Below are positions 26,691 through 36,012 of a stretch of 64,000 bases of DNA, piece by piece. Made by a program: the position numbers and the translations under genes. Location: NCBI RefSeq assembly GCF_003386205.1, contig NZ_QRDY01000003.1, positions 186,001 to 250,000 of the forward strand, given 5' to 3'. Source of the DNA: Cohnella lupini. GTDB lineage: Bacteria > Bacillota > Bacilli > Paenibacillales > Paenibacillaceae. Positions within the stretch are counted from its first letter, which is position 1. Each line of letters opens with the position of its first letter. A model generated the notes under the pieces. That model worked only from the letters and a program-made list of their open reading frames with translations. It ran no database searches and had not been told where the DNA came from.

Positions 26691-26918
26691 CGATAATCAG
26701 CAATAAGTTCTATCGAACCATCAGAGGGGCTGCATGGGCAGTTCCTTTCGCGTTGCGAACTATAACGTTGGCGATTCCGGAAGCTTGGCGATTAAGAATC
26801 GGCGCCAAGTCATGTATTTTATTCACCGAAGCTTCTCTAAGGGTGATAGAAAATATCCTTTACTTTTACATTATTCCAAGTTATCCTATTGGTTAAATAT
26901 GATACAGATGGACTGGAG

Positions 26919-27833
26919 GTGTTTCTTGTTAACATAGAAAACATCGAAGCGTTCGTGTACGTTATTCATTGCGGAAGTTTCAATAAAGCGGCGGAAGCGT
27001 TATACTTATCGCAACCATCGGTAACAGCTCGGATTCAATCGCTCGAGCGGGACCTCGATTGCAAACTGTTCGACCGGCAAGGCAAGCAAATCCAGATTAC
27101 CGACGAAGGTAAGAGGTTTCTGCCTTACGCCCAGCAGCTTCTGCTCACGTACCAGAAGGGGAAGCTGCACGTGAACCGCAAGAAGTCGCTGCCTGACGAA
27201 TTCAGAATCGGATGCACGGTATCGGTGTCCAATTACATCATACCGGAGCTGCTCCCCGACCTGCAGAACAAATTTCCGAATACGCATTTCAAATTCGTAA
27301 CGGGTACGACCGACGAGATCGTGGGGAAGGTACTCGGCAAGGAAGTAGATGTCGGCTTCGTTCGCAACGTGAATCATCCGAATCTGCAATCCGTTAAGTT
27401 CTACGAAGATCCGATTTCCTTGTACGCTTACGAGAATCATCCATTCGTCGATGCCGACCGGGTGTCCGTAGAGCAAATCGCGGAGCAACCCCTCGTATTC
27501 TTCGAATGCGGTGCATTGGATTGGCTGAGAATTCATCGGTTATTCGAGCATTTGGAGCAGTCGCCGAATATCCGTATCCATACGGATAATTCGGAAATGG
27601 CCAAGAAGCTGGTCCTGCGGAAAGCGGGCATCTCCTTCCTTCCTAACGTATGCGTGCGCGAGGAAGTCGCCGAAGGAAAATTGTTCTCTCTCCGCGTCCC
27701 GGAGACGAGCGGGATATCGCTGCAGACGAATGTGATTTCCGGACACGGCGAGCATGATCCGTTTCTGTCGGCTATCATAGAAATCGGCAAGGTGCTTACG
27801 CTAAGACAACCGTCACCCGCGTGGAGCAAATGA
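26919..27833 (+). CDS. LysR-family regulator (YtlI/AscR-like), start uncertain
   Basis: About 304 residues: an N-terminal helix-turn-helix (NIENIEAFVYVIHCGSFNKA to LSQPSVTARIQSLERDLD) and an effector-binding domain (about 95-295). The gene is upstream of, and 41 bp from, an FMN reductase gene and an amino-acid importer/monooxygenase cluster like the Bacillus ytmI operon, whose activator is the LysR protein YtlI (AscR). The start is odd. A good GGAGG at 26914-26918 is correctly spaced only for a TTG at 26926 that is out of frame and stops after three codons. In frame, only GTG 26919 (overlapping the ribosome site) or TTG 26889 is available. Confidence 0.85.
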   Translation: MFLVNIENIEAFVYVIHCGSFNKAAEALYLSQPSVTARIQSLERDLDCKLFDRQGKQIQITDEGKRFLPYAQQLLLTYQKGKLHVNRKKSLPDEFRIGCTVSVSNYIIPELLPDLQNKFPNTHFKFVTGTTDEIVGKVLGKEVDVGFVRNVNHPNLQSVKFYEDPISLYAYENHPFVDADRVSVEQIAEQPLVFFECGALDWLRIHRLFEHLEQSPNIRIHTDNSEMAKKLVLRKAGISFLPNVCVREEVAEGKLFSLRVPETSGISLQTNVISGHGEHDPFLSAIIEIGKVLTLRQPSPAWSK

Positions 27834-27874
27834 AATCGTAAATGATCTCTAATTATCGAATCGGAGGAATTACC

Positions 27875-28441
27875 ATGAGTCACATCGTTATTATTGGAGG
27901 CAGTCCAACGCCGGGCTCCCGATTAAACGGAATCATCGAGCGCGTGGAGAGCAAATGGGTGGAAGCGGGGATTAAAATCAGCCATATTCGCGTATCCGAG
28001 CTTCCGGCGGAGGCGCTGTTGCACGCGAATTTCAAGGATGAGAAAATACTTGAAGCATTGGCTGTAGTAGAATCCGCAAGCGGAGTAGTTATCGCGAGCC
28101 CGGTGTATAAGGCTTCCTTCACGGGAATTCTGAAGGCTTTCTTGGATCTGCTTCCTCAGACCGGACTTAAAGGCAAGGCGACGCTTCCCCTGTTCATCGG
28201 AGGAACGATCGCCCATTTGTTAAGCTTGGATTACGCATTGAAGCCGATTTTGTCCGTCTTGGGCAGCAGGAACATACTTGTCGGGGTGTATGCCATCGAC
28301 CAATGGGTTCAGCGGCTTGACGCCGGCGGATTCGAATTGTCTGAGGAATTGCAGGAACGTCTGGATCGGGCTGCGGAAGAGCTAGCCGAAGAAATTACTT
28401 GGATCGGAATTCGCGCTAAGGAGAAAATTGTCATTTCGTAA
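27875..28441 (+). CDS. NADPH-dependent FMN reductase (SsuE-like)
   Basis: A 188-residue flavodoxin-fold reductase beginning SHIVIIGGSPTPGSRLNGII, with the phosphate loop GGSPTPGSR at about 8-16 and the ASPVYKASFTGILKAFLDLL block typical of SsuE/MsuE. It supplies reduced FMN to two-component flavin monooxygenases; two such LLM enzymes are encoded downstream. The frame opens at 27842, but the ATG at 27875 has CGGAGGA upstream and gives the family N-terminus. It is followed by a terminator and a new promoter. Confidence 0.92.
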   Translation: MSHIVIIGGSPTPGSRLNGIIERVESKWVEAGIKISHIRVSELPAEALLHANFKDEKILEALAVVESASGVVIASPVYKASFTGILKAFLDLLPQTGLKGKATLPLFIGGTIAHLLSLDYALKPILSVLGSRNILVGVYAIDQWVQRLDAGGFELSEELQERLDRAAEELAEEITWIGIRAKEKIVIS

Positions 28442-28512
28442 GTGCAACGAGGGTGCTCGATTGGCATGCCTTTTCAGCTAGATCGATTGAAATTATTTTT
28501 CGTATCGTATTC

Positions 28513-28545
28513 GCCGCCTTGGTCTTTAAGACCGGGCGGTTTTTT
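28513..28545 (+). terminator. Rho-independent terminator after the FMN reductase gene
   Basis: CCGCC-TT-GGTCTT pairs with AAGACC-GG-GCGG and is followed by TTTTTT. Confidence 0.88.
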
Positions 28546-28640
28546 CTATTCAGAGCTTCATCAAGATTAAAACAATGTAAAATGATGCGAATTATCGGAT
28601 TATTGAATCGACCTATAGAATATCTCTATTATCGAATGCA

Positions 28641-28669
28641 TTGACGGTACAATCGCTCGGTGATATCGT
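28641..28669 (+). promoter_or_regulatory. Predicted promoter of the amino-acid importer operon
   Basis: TTGACG and TATCGT are spaced by 17 bp, with TG one base before the -10. It lies about 80 bp before the binding-protein start. Confidence 0.55.
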
Positions 28670-28747
28670 TAAATCCAACGTTAATTCTTACTTAACCACT
28701 AGGAATTATAAGTTTAATAAAAACAGAAAAGCGGAGGGAATCATCTC

Positions 28748-29659
28748 ATGAAAAAAACGACATGGCTGGCAATTGCAATTATCTTGGTTTTAACCTTGGC
28801 GGCGTGCGGAGCTAAGAACAATAACGCCAAAAACGCAAGCGCGGGGGCATTGTCCGAAGCGCCGGTCGCAAGCACGGCAGCGGCTTCCGAGAGCGCCGCT
28901 CCTAGCGAGTCGGCCGCTGCAAGCCCGGAAGCGCCGGCGGAGGTCAAGAAAATCGTCGTAGGTACGGGCAACCAATTCCCGAAAGTCGCATTCGTCGACG
29001 AGAGCGGCAAGCTGACCGGATTCGACGTCGAACTGGTTCGGGAAATCGATAAGCGCCTTCCCGAATACGAATTCGAGCTGCAAGTAGTGGACTTCACTAA
29101 CATTCTGCTCAGCCTGGAGACCAAGAAAATTGATCTGGCAGCGCACGAGTTCGAGAAAAACGCCGAACGCGAAGCTAAATATCTGTTTAACAAAGAAGCC
29201 TACGCGCACTGGAAAAATAAAATCGTCGTCGCTAAAGAAAACAACGATCCGATCGAAACCTTGGATGACGTCAAAGGCAAGAAGTTCTTCACGACGGCAA
29301 CGAGCGCGCAAGCTCAACTTCTCGAGAACTACAACAAGGACAACAAAGACGGGATCGATATCGTGTATAACAACGGCGGAGCTAACGACGCCGTTTCCCA
29401 AATCACCTCCGGCCGGGTATACGGCACGTTAGCAGCCGATTTCGTGCTACCGATCATCGATCCGGAAGGCAAGCTGAAGACCGTAGGCAAAGCGCTCAGC
29501 GAAGCCGATATCCTGTTCTTGTTCCGCAAGAACGATCCCGAGCAGCAAACTTTGGCAGATGCGGTGGATAGGGCGATCATCGAACTGAAAGCGGATGGAA
29601 CGTTGGGCAAATTGAGCACGGAATGGTTGGGCTTCGACGCATCGGTCTCGGAAAAATAG
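28748..29659 (+). CDS. Amino-acid ABC transporter substrate-binding lipoprotein (TcyJ/K-like)
   Basis: The 303-residue precursor has a lipoprotein signal (TTWLAIAIILVLTLAAC, lipobox LAAC ending at Cys20), an Ala/Ser/Glu tether (about 25-65) and a family-3 binding fold (about 70-300). Family blocks are GKLTGFDVELVREIDKRLPE and AAHEFEKNAEREAKYLFN. It matches the cystine/S-modified-cysteine binding proteins of Bacillus tcy operons. It is followed by two permease genes and an ATPase gene in tight order. The exact ligand is inferred only from the neighbours. Confidence 0.92.
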   Translation: MKKTTWLAIAIILVLTLAACGAKNNNAKNASAGALSEAPVASTAAASESAAPSESAAASPEAPAEVKKIVVGTGNQFPKVAFVDESGKLTGFDVELVREIDKRLPEYEFELQVVDFTNILLSLETKKIDLAAHEFEKNAEREAKYLFNKEAYAHWKNKIVVAKENNDPIETLDDVKGKKFFTTATSAQAQLLENYNKDNKDGIDIVYNNGGANDAVSQITSGRVYGTLAADFVLPIIDPEGKLKTVGKALSEADILFLFRKNDPEQQTLADAVDRAIIELKADGTLGKLSTEWLGFDASVSEK

Positions 29660-29690
29660 TCTAATCTTCCAGAAAGGGTGAAGTCGAGGT

Positions 29691-30473
29691 ATGGGTACGC
29701 AATTCGATATCGCCTTCGTATTCGAGTATTTTCTGAAACTGCTGCCTTTCATTAGAATCTCCCTGGTTATCGTCGGAAGCTCCATACTCGTAGGAATGGG
29801 CGTCGGGTTTCTCGTCGCCCTTCCCAGGCTTTATAAAATACCCGTGCTTCAGAGGATATCCCAAGTGTATGCTTCGTTTTTCCGCGGCACGCCGATCCTT
29901 ATCCAATTGTTCTTGATCTACTACGGGTTGCCCGAGATTCTGAAGCTCGCGAATATCGATGTTTCGAAAGTACCGGTGCTGTTTTTCGTCATTCTGGCAT
30001 ACGGCTTGCATAGCGGAGCTTACATGTCCGAAGGAATCCGGGCGGCGGTAACGGCCGTTGACCGGGGGCAGGTGGAGGCTGCGTATGCGGTCGGCATGAC
30101 CGGATTTCAAGCGTTCACGCGGATCGTGTTCCCCCAGGCGCTCGCGATATCGATTCCGATCTTGGCTAACTTGGTCATCGCCACGTTGAAGGATACCTCG
30201 CTCGCCTTCACGCTGGGAGTCATGGAGCTGACGGGCAAATCGCAGACGCTGGTTACGATGTCCAGGCATTTCATCGAGAGCTACGTCGCGCTCGCTCTCG
30301 TCTATTTTATTATTAGCTTCATCCTGGAAAAGCTGTTTAATCTCGCGGAACGCAGGCTGCTCAAGCATGAAGCACCGATCTCGAGCAAAGACAGGGTCCC
30401 GATGGGCAGAAAATGGTTGAACAGCAGAATAGATGGCGAGATCGCGTTAAGCAAAGGAGGTTCGGGCATATGA
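29691..30473 (+). CDS. Amino-acid ABC transporter permease (TcyL-like)
   Basis: A 260-residue polar amino-acid permease with about five spans and the EAA-type loop EAAYAVGMTGFQAFTRIVFPQ (about 123-143). The N-terminal family element FFRGTPILIQLFLIYYGLP is present. It is longer at the C-terminus than its sister, with a charged tail. The stop overlaps the next permease start in ATGA, as expected for subunits made in equal amounts. Confidence 0.93.
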   Translation: MGTQFDIAFVFEYFLKLLPFIRISLVIVGSSILVGMGVGFLVALPRLYKIPVLQRISQVYASFFRGTPILIQLFLIYYGLPEILKLANIDVSKVPVLFFVILAYGLHSGAYMSEGIRAAVTAVDRGQVEAAYAVGMTGFQAFTRIVFPQALAISIPILANLVIATLKDTSLAFTLGVMELTGKSQTLVTMSRHFIESYVALALVYFIISFILEKLFNLAERRLLKHEAPISSKDRVPMGRKWLNSRIDGEIALSKGGSGI

Positions 30474-31180
30474 CGCTGGATTTTTCGTTCATATGGACGG
30501 CATTCGTGAAGCTGTTGCCGGCCATTCCGAATACTCTTTACATCACCGTCGTTTCCGTAAGTTGCGGCTTCATCATCGGCACGATCGTAGCGTTAAGCCG
30601 GATATACAAGATTCCGGTGCTGAACCAACTAGGAACCTCGTACGTTACTTTCATTCGTGGAACGCCGATGCTTACCCATCTACTGCTCATCTACTTCGGA
30701 TTGCCCCTGATCATTGACGGTCTCGCGGAGAAATACGGCTGGTCGTTCAACTCGGTTTCGATTCCGATGATCGGCTTCGCCTACATCTCCTTCTCGATCA
30801 CGGCCGGGGCTTACTTGGCGGAAGTCATTCGCTCCGGTATGCTGGCCGTCGACAAAGGACAGCTCGAAGCCGCGCATTCGATCGGAATGACGACGTTCCA
30901 AGCGTTGCGCAGGATCGTGTTCCCCCAAGCGTTCGCGGCGGCGCTGCCGAACCTGTCGAACTCGTTGATCGGAATGCTTCACGGTTCGACGCTTGCTTTT
31001 ACGGTATCCGTCGTCGATATTAACGCCAAGGCTCAGATCGTCGCCGCGACGAACTGGAAGTTCTTCGAAGCCTATCTTGCCGCCGCGTTGATTTTCTGGG
31101 GACTGACGATCGTCATCGAGAGAATTACGGCTTGGCTGGAGAAACGGATCAACGTATACAATCGCGGGGGTGTCGCATGA
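30470..31180 (+). CDS. Amino-acid ABC transporter permease (TcyM-like)
   Basis: A 236-residue partner permease starting [20 protein letters not shown]. It has [19 protein letters not shown] and the loop [20 protein letters not shown]. The frame runs back to 30413, but the ATG at 30470 follows AAAGGAGG and overlaps the previous stop. It overlaps the ATPase start in ATGA. It probably forms a heterodimeric channel with the upstream permease. Confidence 0.93.
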   Translation: MTLDFSFIWTAFVKLLPAIPNTLYITVVSVSCGFIIGTIVALSRIYKIPVLNQLGTSYVTFIRGTPMLTHLLLIYFGLPLIIDGLAEKYGWSFNSVSIPMIGFAYISFSITAGAYLAEVIRSGMLAVDKGQLEAAHSIGMTTFQALRRIVFPQAFAAALPNLSNSLIGMLHGSTLAFTVSVVDINAKAQIVAATNWKFFEAYLAAALIFWGLTIVIERITAWLEKRINVYNRGGVA

Positions 31181-31929
31181 TCAAGCTGACGAAAATCACG
31201 AAATCCTTCGGCCGCAACCGAGTGCTGAACGGAATCGACCTCACCGTCGAGAAGGGCGAAGTCGTCGCGATTCTGGGACCGAGCGGGTCCGGCAAGACGA
31301 CTCTTCTCAGATGCATCAATTACTTGGAGAAGCCGAACGACGGGGAAATTTCCATCGACGACTTCATCGTCAATTGCAGAAATCCCGCCAAGAAAGACAT
31401 TCATGCCCTCCGCCGGAAAACGGCGATGGTATTCCAGAATTATAACTTGTTCCGACATAAGACGGCTCTCGAGAACGTAATGGAAGGACTTGTGATCGTC
31501 AAGAAAATATCCAGGGACGAAGCACGCAAGCTCAGCATTGAATTACTGGAGAAGGTAGGGCTTGGGAACAAGCTGAGCTCTTATCCAAGCCAGCTATCGG
31601 GGGGACAGCAACAACGCGTCGGCATTGCCCGGGCGCTTGCTCTTAACCCTGAAGTCATTCTGTTCGACGAACCGACCTCCGCGCTCGATCCGGAGCTTGT
31701 CGGCGAAGTGCTCGCCGTCATTCGCAAAATCGCCAAAGAAGGGATCACGATGATTATCGTGACCCATGAGATGGGATTCGCCCAGGACGTCGCGAACCAC
31801 GTCGTTTTCATGGACGAAGGCGTCATCGTGGAAGAGGGTCATCCCAAACATATATTCAATTCTCCCAAGGAGGAGAGAACGAAGCAATTCCTTGCAAGGA
31901 TTACCCCGGAAAGCGCCTATTCGATTTAA
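31177..31929 (+). CDS. Amino-acid ABC transporter ATP-binding protein (TcyN-like)
   Basis: A 250-residue ATPase: Walker A GPSGSGKT (about 34-41), signature LSGGQQQR, Walker [19 protein letters not shown], switch His in [10 protein letters not shown]. The start at the ATGA overlap (31177) is chosen over the upstream in-frame codon at 31132. Sequence type and length match GlnQ/TcyN enzymes. It completes an importer of one binding protein, two permeases and one ATPase that feeds the monooxygenase cluster encoded just downstream. Confidence 0.95.
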   Translation: MIKLTKITKSFGRNRVLNGIDLTVEKGEVVAILGPSGSGKTTLLRCINYLEKPNDGEISIDDFIVNCRNPAKKDIHALRRKTAMVFQNYNLFRHKTALENVMEGLVIVKKISRDEARKLSIELLEKVGLGNKLSSYPSQLSGGQQQRVGIARALALNPEVILFDEPTSALDPELVGEVLAVIRKIAKEGITMIIVTHEMGFAQDVANHVVFMDEGVIVEEGHPKHIFNSPKEERTKQFLARITPESAYSI

Positions 31930-31948
31930 TCAAAAGGAGCGGACGTTC

Positions 31949-32959
31949 GTGGCTATCAAATTCGGAATATTAGACCAAAGCATCGTCTTCCCGGGGCAAA
32001 CGCCGGCGGAAGCTCTAGGCAATACGATCAAGCTGGCGCAGCTTGCGGAAGAGCTCGGCTTCGAACGCTTCTGGGTGTCGGAGCATCATGACTCCCCGCA
32101 AATGGCTGGTGCTTCCCCCGAGGTGCTGATCTCCCACCTGCTCGCCCGAACGGAGAAAATCCGCATCGGATCCGGCGGCGTCATGCTTCAGCATTACAGT
32201 CCGTACAAAGTGGCGGAAAATTTCAACGTGCTGGCTTCTCTTGCGCCTGGTAGAGTAGATTTAGGAATCGGCAGAGCGCCGGGAGGGTTGCCGCGATCTA
32301 CTAAAGCATTGCAAAAAGGGTTGTCCGAAACCGAACCGCTCGCGGATAAACTGGTCGAGCTGGAAAAATTTCTGCACGGTTCGTTCGATGATGGCCACCC
32401 GCTAGCGGGTCTGCAGGCGAATCCGTTGCCGCTGCTGCCAGCGGACATTTACCTGCTTGGCACGAGCGTATCCAGCGCGAAGCTCGCGGCGGAACGAGGT
32501 TACCCGTATGCGTTCGCGCTCTTCATCAACAACGATCCGGATACAGCGAGGGCTGCGTTCGATACTTACCGCGAGTTTTTCAATCCGGATAAGGGTACAC
32601 GCCCTGTCGCGATATTGGCCTTGTCCGTCATCGCGGCGGATACGGAAGAAGAGGCCGCGGAGCTGGCCGGTCACTTCAAGAGCGTTCGCGTGACGCTCGC
32701 CAGCGGGAAGACGGTGAACGTCGGTTCGCTGGAGCAAGCGGAGGAATTCGCCAAACAAGCGGGAGAGACGTATACGGCAGAAGTTCGCGATGCGGATATT
32801 ACGAGAGGGACGAAGGAAACGGTTCGGGCGAGGTTGATCGAACTAAGGGATACCTACGATGCGGATGAGCTTATTTTCACGACGATCGTACCCGATTTCC
32901 AGAAACGCGTTCGATCGTTCCGCCTACTGAAGGAAGCTTTCGAGGAACAACCGGTCTAA
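31949..32959 (+). CDS. LLM-class flavin-dependent monooxygenase (YtmO/CmoO-like, MsnO8 family)
   Basis: A 336-residue bacterial-luciferase-like TIM barrel. Family features are FGILDQSIVFPGQT, WVSEHHDSPQMAGASPEVLI and GSGGVMLQHYSPYKVAENF, the arrangement of YtmO-type enzymes. It uses reduced FMN and oxygen to oxidise a sulfur- or carbon-containing substrate. The GTG start has AAGGAG nine bases upstream; the frame continues into the ATPase gene but is not its start. In Bacillus, ytmO (cmoO) is next to tcyJKLMN and serves S-alkylcysteine breakdown, as here. Confidence 0.92.
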   Translation: MAIKFGILDQSIVFPGQTPAEALGNTIKLAQLAEELGFERFWVSEHHDSPQMAGASPEVLISHLLARTEKIRIGSGGVMLQHYSPYKVAENFNVLASLAPGRVDLGIGRAPGGLPRSTKALQKGLSETEPLADKLVELEKFLHGSFDDGHPLAGLQANPLPLLPADIYLLGTSVSSAKLAAERGYPYAFALFINNDPDTARAAFDTYREFFNPDKGTRPVAILALSVIAADTEEEAAELAGHFKSVRVTLASGKTVNVGSLEQAEEFAKQAGETYTAEVRDADITRGTKETVRARLIELRDTYDADELIFTTIVPDFQKRVRSFRLLKEAFEEQPV

Positions 32960-33001
32960 AATAGAAAAGTAGAAAAATAGGCAGTTTAGGAGGGGAAAGC
33001 A

Positions 33002-34180
33002 ATGGGGAAATGGACGTCCGGACCGTTCGATGAGCGATTGGTAGCCTACAGGCGGCATCTGCACGCAAATCCCGAGCTGTCCCATGAGGAGTTCGAGACG
33101 ACGGCCTCCATTCGCGGATGGCTGGAAGAGGCGGGAATCCGCATAGCGGATTATCCGCTGCGGACAGGAGTGATCGCGGAAGTCGGAGGACTTCGCGGAG
33201 GTCCGGTCATCGCCATTCGAGCGGATATCGACGCTTTGCCGATACAGGAAGAAACGGGTTTGCCTTATGCCTCGCGGGTTCCGGGCAAAATGCATGCTTG
33301 CGGCCACGATTTTCATACCGCCGTCGTGCTGGGAACGGCATTGGCTCTGAAGGAGCGGGAGCAAGAGCTTGGAGGAACGGTCAGGTTTATTTTTCAACCG
33401 GCGGAAGAGAAGGCGAAAGGAGCTTCGCAAGTCATCGCAAGCGGTGCGCTGGAGGGAGTCAAGGCGATATTCGGCTTGCATAACAAGCCGAATCTGCCGG
33501 TCGGAACAATCGGCGTGAAAGCCGGTCCGATCATGGCGGCTGCCGATGGTTTCGTGGTGGAGGTCGAAGGGCGCGGAACGCACGCCGCGGTTCCGGAGGC
33601 GGGACTGGATCCCATCGTGACGGCCGCGCACATCATTACCGCGCTGCAATCGATCGTTAGTCGCAACGTAAGCGCGCTGGATAGCGCCGTCATCAGCGTT
33701 ACACGGCTGAATAGCGGGACGGCTTGGAACGTGATCGCGGAGAAGGCGATTTTCGACGGGACGCTGCGGACTTTCGATGAGAGCGTACGAGCCAAGGTAC
33801 AAGAGCGATTCGAGCAGGTGGTACACGGAGTAGGGATCGCTTTCGAAACGGAAACGAAAGTGAAATGGCTGGAAGGACCGCCGGCCGTCGTGAACGATCC
33901 GGATTGGGCGGCGTTATCCGCGCGGACTGCCGAATCGCTCGGCTTAACGGTCGTCGAGCCGGCTCCGTCTCCCGCGGGCGAGGATTTCGCTTTTTATTTG
34001 CAACGCGTGCCCGGCATATTCTTCTTCTTAGGCACTTCGGGCACGCAGGAATGGCATCATCCCGCGTTCGATATCGACGAGCGGGCATTGCCCGTCGGAG
34101 CTTCCTTCTTTGCAGCTCTCGCTGTCGATGCACTGGCCCGGCTAACGGACTCGTCACTCAAGCAGGAGGCGAGGGCATGA
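33002..34180 (+). CDS. M20-family amidohydrolase / N-acyl amino-acid deacylase (SndA/YtnL-like)
   Basis: A 392-residue di-metal peptidase-fold amidohydrolase. Metal and catalytic blocks seen are RADIDALP (about 80-87), MHACGHDFHTAVVLG (about 98-112), QPAEEKAKGA (about 132-141) and the C-terminal AGEDFAFYLQRVPGIFFFLG. YtnL/SndA removes the acetyl group from N-acetyl-S-alkylcysteine derivatives in Bacillus. The gene order here (importer, LLM enzyme, this gene) supports the same role. GGAGGGG precedes the ATG. The stop overlaps the oxidase start in ATGA. Confidence 0.92.
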   Translation: MGKWTSGPFDERLVAYRRHLHANPELSHEEFETTASIRGWLEEAGIRIADYPLRTGVIAEVGGLRGGPVIAIRADIDALPIQEETGLPYASRVPGKMHACGHDFHTAVVLGTALALKEREQELGGTVRFIFQPAEEKAKGASQVIASGALEGVKAIFGLHNKPNLPVGTIGVKAGPIMAAADGFVVEVEGRGTHAAVPEAGLDPIVTAAHIITALQSIVSRNVSALDSAVISVTRLNSGTAWNVIAEKAIFDGTLRTFDESVRAKVQERFEQVVHGVGIAFETETKVKWLEGPPAVVNDPDWAALSARTAESLGLTVVEPAPSPAGEDFAFYLQRVPGIFFFLGTSGTQEWHHPAFDIDERALPVGASFFAALAVDALARLTDSSLKQEARA

Positions 34181-35265
34181 GACAGCTATACGACGTCATC
34201 GTCGTCGGCGCGGGTTCCATGGGCATGAGCGCAGGATACGAATTGGCGCGCAGAGGTCTCAAGACTTTGTTGATCGACGCCTTCGATCCGCCGCATCCGC
34301 ACGGAAGCCATCATGGAGAGCCTCGCCTGATCAGGCATGCTTATAGCGGAGGGTCTACTTACGTTCAAATGGCTTTACGCGCGGACCAACTGTGGCAAGA
34401 GGCGGAAGCGGAGTCCGGCGATAAGCTGTTGGAGCGGGCAGGAGTACTGAATATAGCCGACCCCGGCGTTTACACCTATGAAGGCCGGTTCCAGGATGCA
34501 GCCGAACACGGCGTAATCGTCGAGGATCTCAACGCCGACGAGATACGCAAGCGTTGGCCCGGCGTTCGGGTTCCCGATCATTACCGCGCGATGTACGAGC
34601 CGAACGCAGGCTATCTCTATAGCGAGGCTTGCGTGTCCGCTTATAAGAAATTGGCTCTTCGGACGGGGGCGGAGCTGATTACCCATACTTTCGTGACGAA
34701 TATCAAGCCCGGAAGGTCCTCCGTTACCGTAACCACGAAAGACGGGGAATACACCGCCGCGAAGGTCATCCTTAGCGCCGGAGCTTGGTTCAGAACATTC
34801 TCTTCGCTCGTCGACTTGCCGATCAAAGCCGTTCGCAAGGTCGTGGCGTGGTTCGAACCGGAAAGTCCGGCGTTTAACGCGGGAGCTTTTCCCGGATTTA
34901 CGTTCGGGGACGTCACCGGGGGATATTACGGTTTTCCGAGCATCGGAGGCGCCGGCGTGAAAATAGGCAGGCACGACACTGGAGTAGAATGGCATCCGGG
35001 CGAGGAACTCGCGCCGTTCGGAACGTATCCGGAGGACGAGAGCGAATTGCGCCGAGCGTTGGACGCGTTCCTGCCGGGCGCTGCGGGAAGATTGTTGCGC
35101 AGCGCGGTGTGCAAGTATGAATTAACGCCCGACGAGCATTTCATCATCGATTCCCATCCCGAATTTCCGAGCGTATTGCTCGCGGGCGGGTTCTCCGGGC
35201 ACGGCTTCAAGTTTTCCAGCGCGGTCGGCGAGATGCTGGCCGACCGCGTCGAGAGAGGAAGCTGA
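34177..35265 (+). CDS. FAD-dependent amine oxidase (N-methyltryptophan oxidase/monomeric sarcosine oxidase family)
   Basis: A 362-residue flavoprotein with the dinucleotide-binding motif VVGAGSMGMSAGYELARRG at the N-terminus. The family's covalent-flavin cysteine is present at Cys312 in CKYELTPDEHFIID, followed by AGGFSGHGFKFSSAVG. Such enzymes oxidise N-methyl or secondary amines to imine, giving hydrogen peroxide. The start overlaps the M20 stop in ATGA, so it is translationally tied to the deacylase. It is not part of the Bacillus ytmI operon and is the unusual member of this cluster: it may act on an N-alkyl amino acid released by the deacylase (inference). Confidence 0.92.
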   Translation: MRQLYDVIVVGAGSMGMSAGYELARRGLKTLLIDAFDPPHPHGSHHGEPRLIRHAYSGGSTYVQMALRADQLWQEAEAESGDKLLERAGVLNIADPGVYTYEGRFQDAAEHGVIVEDLNADEIRKRWPGVRVPDHYRAMYEPNAGYLYSEACVSAYKKLALRTGAELITHTFVTNIKPGRSSVTVTTKDGEYTAAKVILSAGAWFRTFSSLVDLPIKAVRKVVAWFEPESPAFNAGAFPGFTFGDVTGGYYGFPSIGGAGVKIGRHDTGVEWHPGEELAPFGTYPEDESELRRALDAFLPGAAGRLLRSAVCKYELTPDEHFIIDSHPEFPSVLLAGGFSGHGFKFSSAVGEMLADRVERGS

Positions 35266-35351
35266 GGCCAGGATACCGTTATATTCTCCGCTTCCAGATT
35301 TGCGCAAACCGCGAAATGAAGCTGCCAAGCTATTTTTAAGGAGGAAATCAT

Positions 35352-35864
35352 GTGACGCAATCTCAAAGCCAAATTCCGCTTCCGGTGGATATCGATACTT
35401 ATTTGCACACGTATGAGCAGCTTCAACAAGCGATCGACGGGTTAACCGACGAGCAACTAAGGTGGAAAGCATCCGAGAAGCAATGGAGCGTGACGGAAGT
35501 GCTTGCGCACTTGGCCGATCACAATATCGTCGTTTCTTTCCGGATTCGCGAAATTCTGTCGGGCTCCGAAGTTCGCCTACCCGGGTTTAACCAAGATGCA
35601 TGGGTTGCGGGCGAGAAGTCGAACGACGGCAACGCGTCGGACGTATTGGACGTTTTCAGAATCCTGCTTATATACAATAGCCTCCTTTTCCGCCGCTTAA
35701 CCTCGGAGGATTGGAGCAAAACCGGCGTCAATTTCAAAGGGGAAACCGTTACTCTCGCGGCTATCGTTCATGCGTTCATCGCGCATGTCCAAGGCCATCT
35801 TGCCCAGATCGACAGAGTCAAGCAGGGCGAGAAGATCTCGCGCGAAGCTAGCCATTCCGGTTAA
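35352..35864 (+). CDS. DinB-family metal-dependent protein (possible bacillithiol S-transferase)
   Basis: A 170-residue four-helix DinB/YfiT-like protein. The expected metal-binding histidines are visible: His53 in VLAHLADH and His145/His149 in IAHVQGHLAQI. Some DinB proteins transfer bacillithiol to electrophiles or to antibiotics. Its place in a thiol-conjugate cluster makes that plausible, but it is not shown by sequence. The GTG start has AAGGAGG upstream. It is 86 bp after the oxidase gene and precedes repeat array C. Confidence 0.88.
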   Translation: MTQSQSQIPLPVDIDTYLHTYEQLQQAIDGLTDEQLRWKASEKQWSVTEVLAHLADHNIVVSFRIREILSGSEVRLPGFNQDAWVAGEKSNDGNASDVLDVFRILLIYNSLLFRRLTSEDWSKTGVNFKGETVTLAAIVHAFIAHVQGHLAQIDRVKQGEKISREASHSG

Positions 35865-36012
35865 GCGGCAAGAATTCTAATGGGCAGCCACGGTATAGCT
35901 TCTCGACAGGCTCTATTACCCCCTCGCGGTTACTACTAGACCTCCGCTCGTAAGGATGCGGATTCTGATCGATTTTCGTAGGACATCAACTCGTTGGGGG
36001 CTTATGTGTAAA
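35865..36012. other. Intergenic region before array C
   Basis: No gene, terminator or promoter could be recognised in this stretch. Confidence 0.4.

Larger units (their letters stand above)
28442..28747. other. Intergenic region: terminator then promoter
   Basis: This 306-bp stretch holds the FMN reductase terminator (28513-28545) and a promoter for the importer operon (28641-28669). No riboswitch-like conserved structure was recognised between them. Confidence 0.6.

Noticed and set aside
26734..26937. 67-residue frame before the LysR gene
   Set aside because: A GAGGGG lies upstream, but the product has no recognisable features and overlaps the LysR start region; more likely leader sequence.
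28453..28644. 63-residue frame after the FMN reductase gene
   Set aside because: It runs through a Rho-independent terminator stem.
28546..28747. Riboswitch or T-box before the amino-acid importer operon
   Set aside because: No conserved T-box or S-box sequence and no antiterminator/terminator pair after the promoter were seen.
32924..33826. 300-residue antisense frame over the M20 gene
   Set aside because: The sense strand has all M20 metal motifs; the antisense frame is only open by codon bias.
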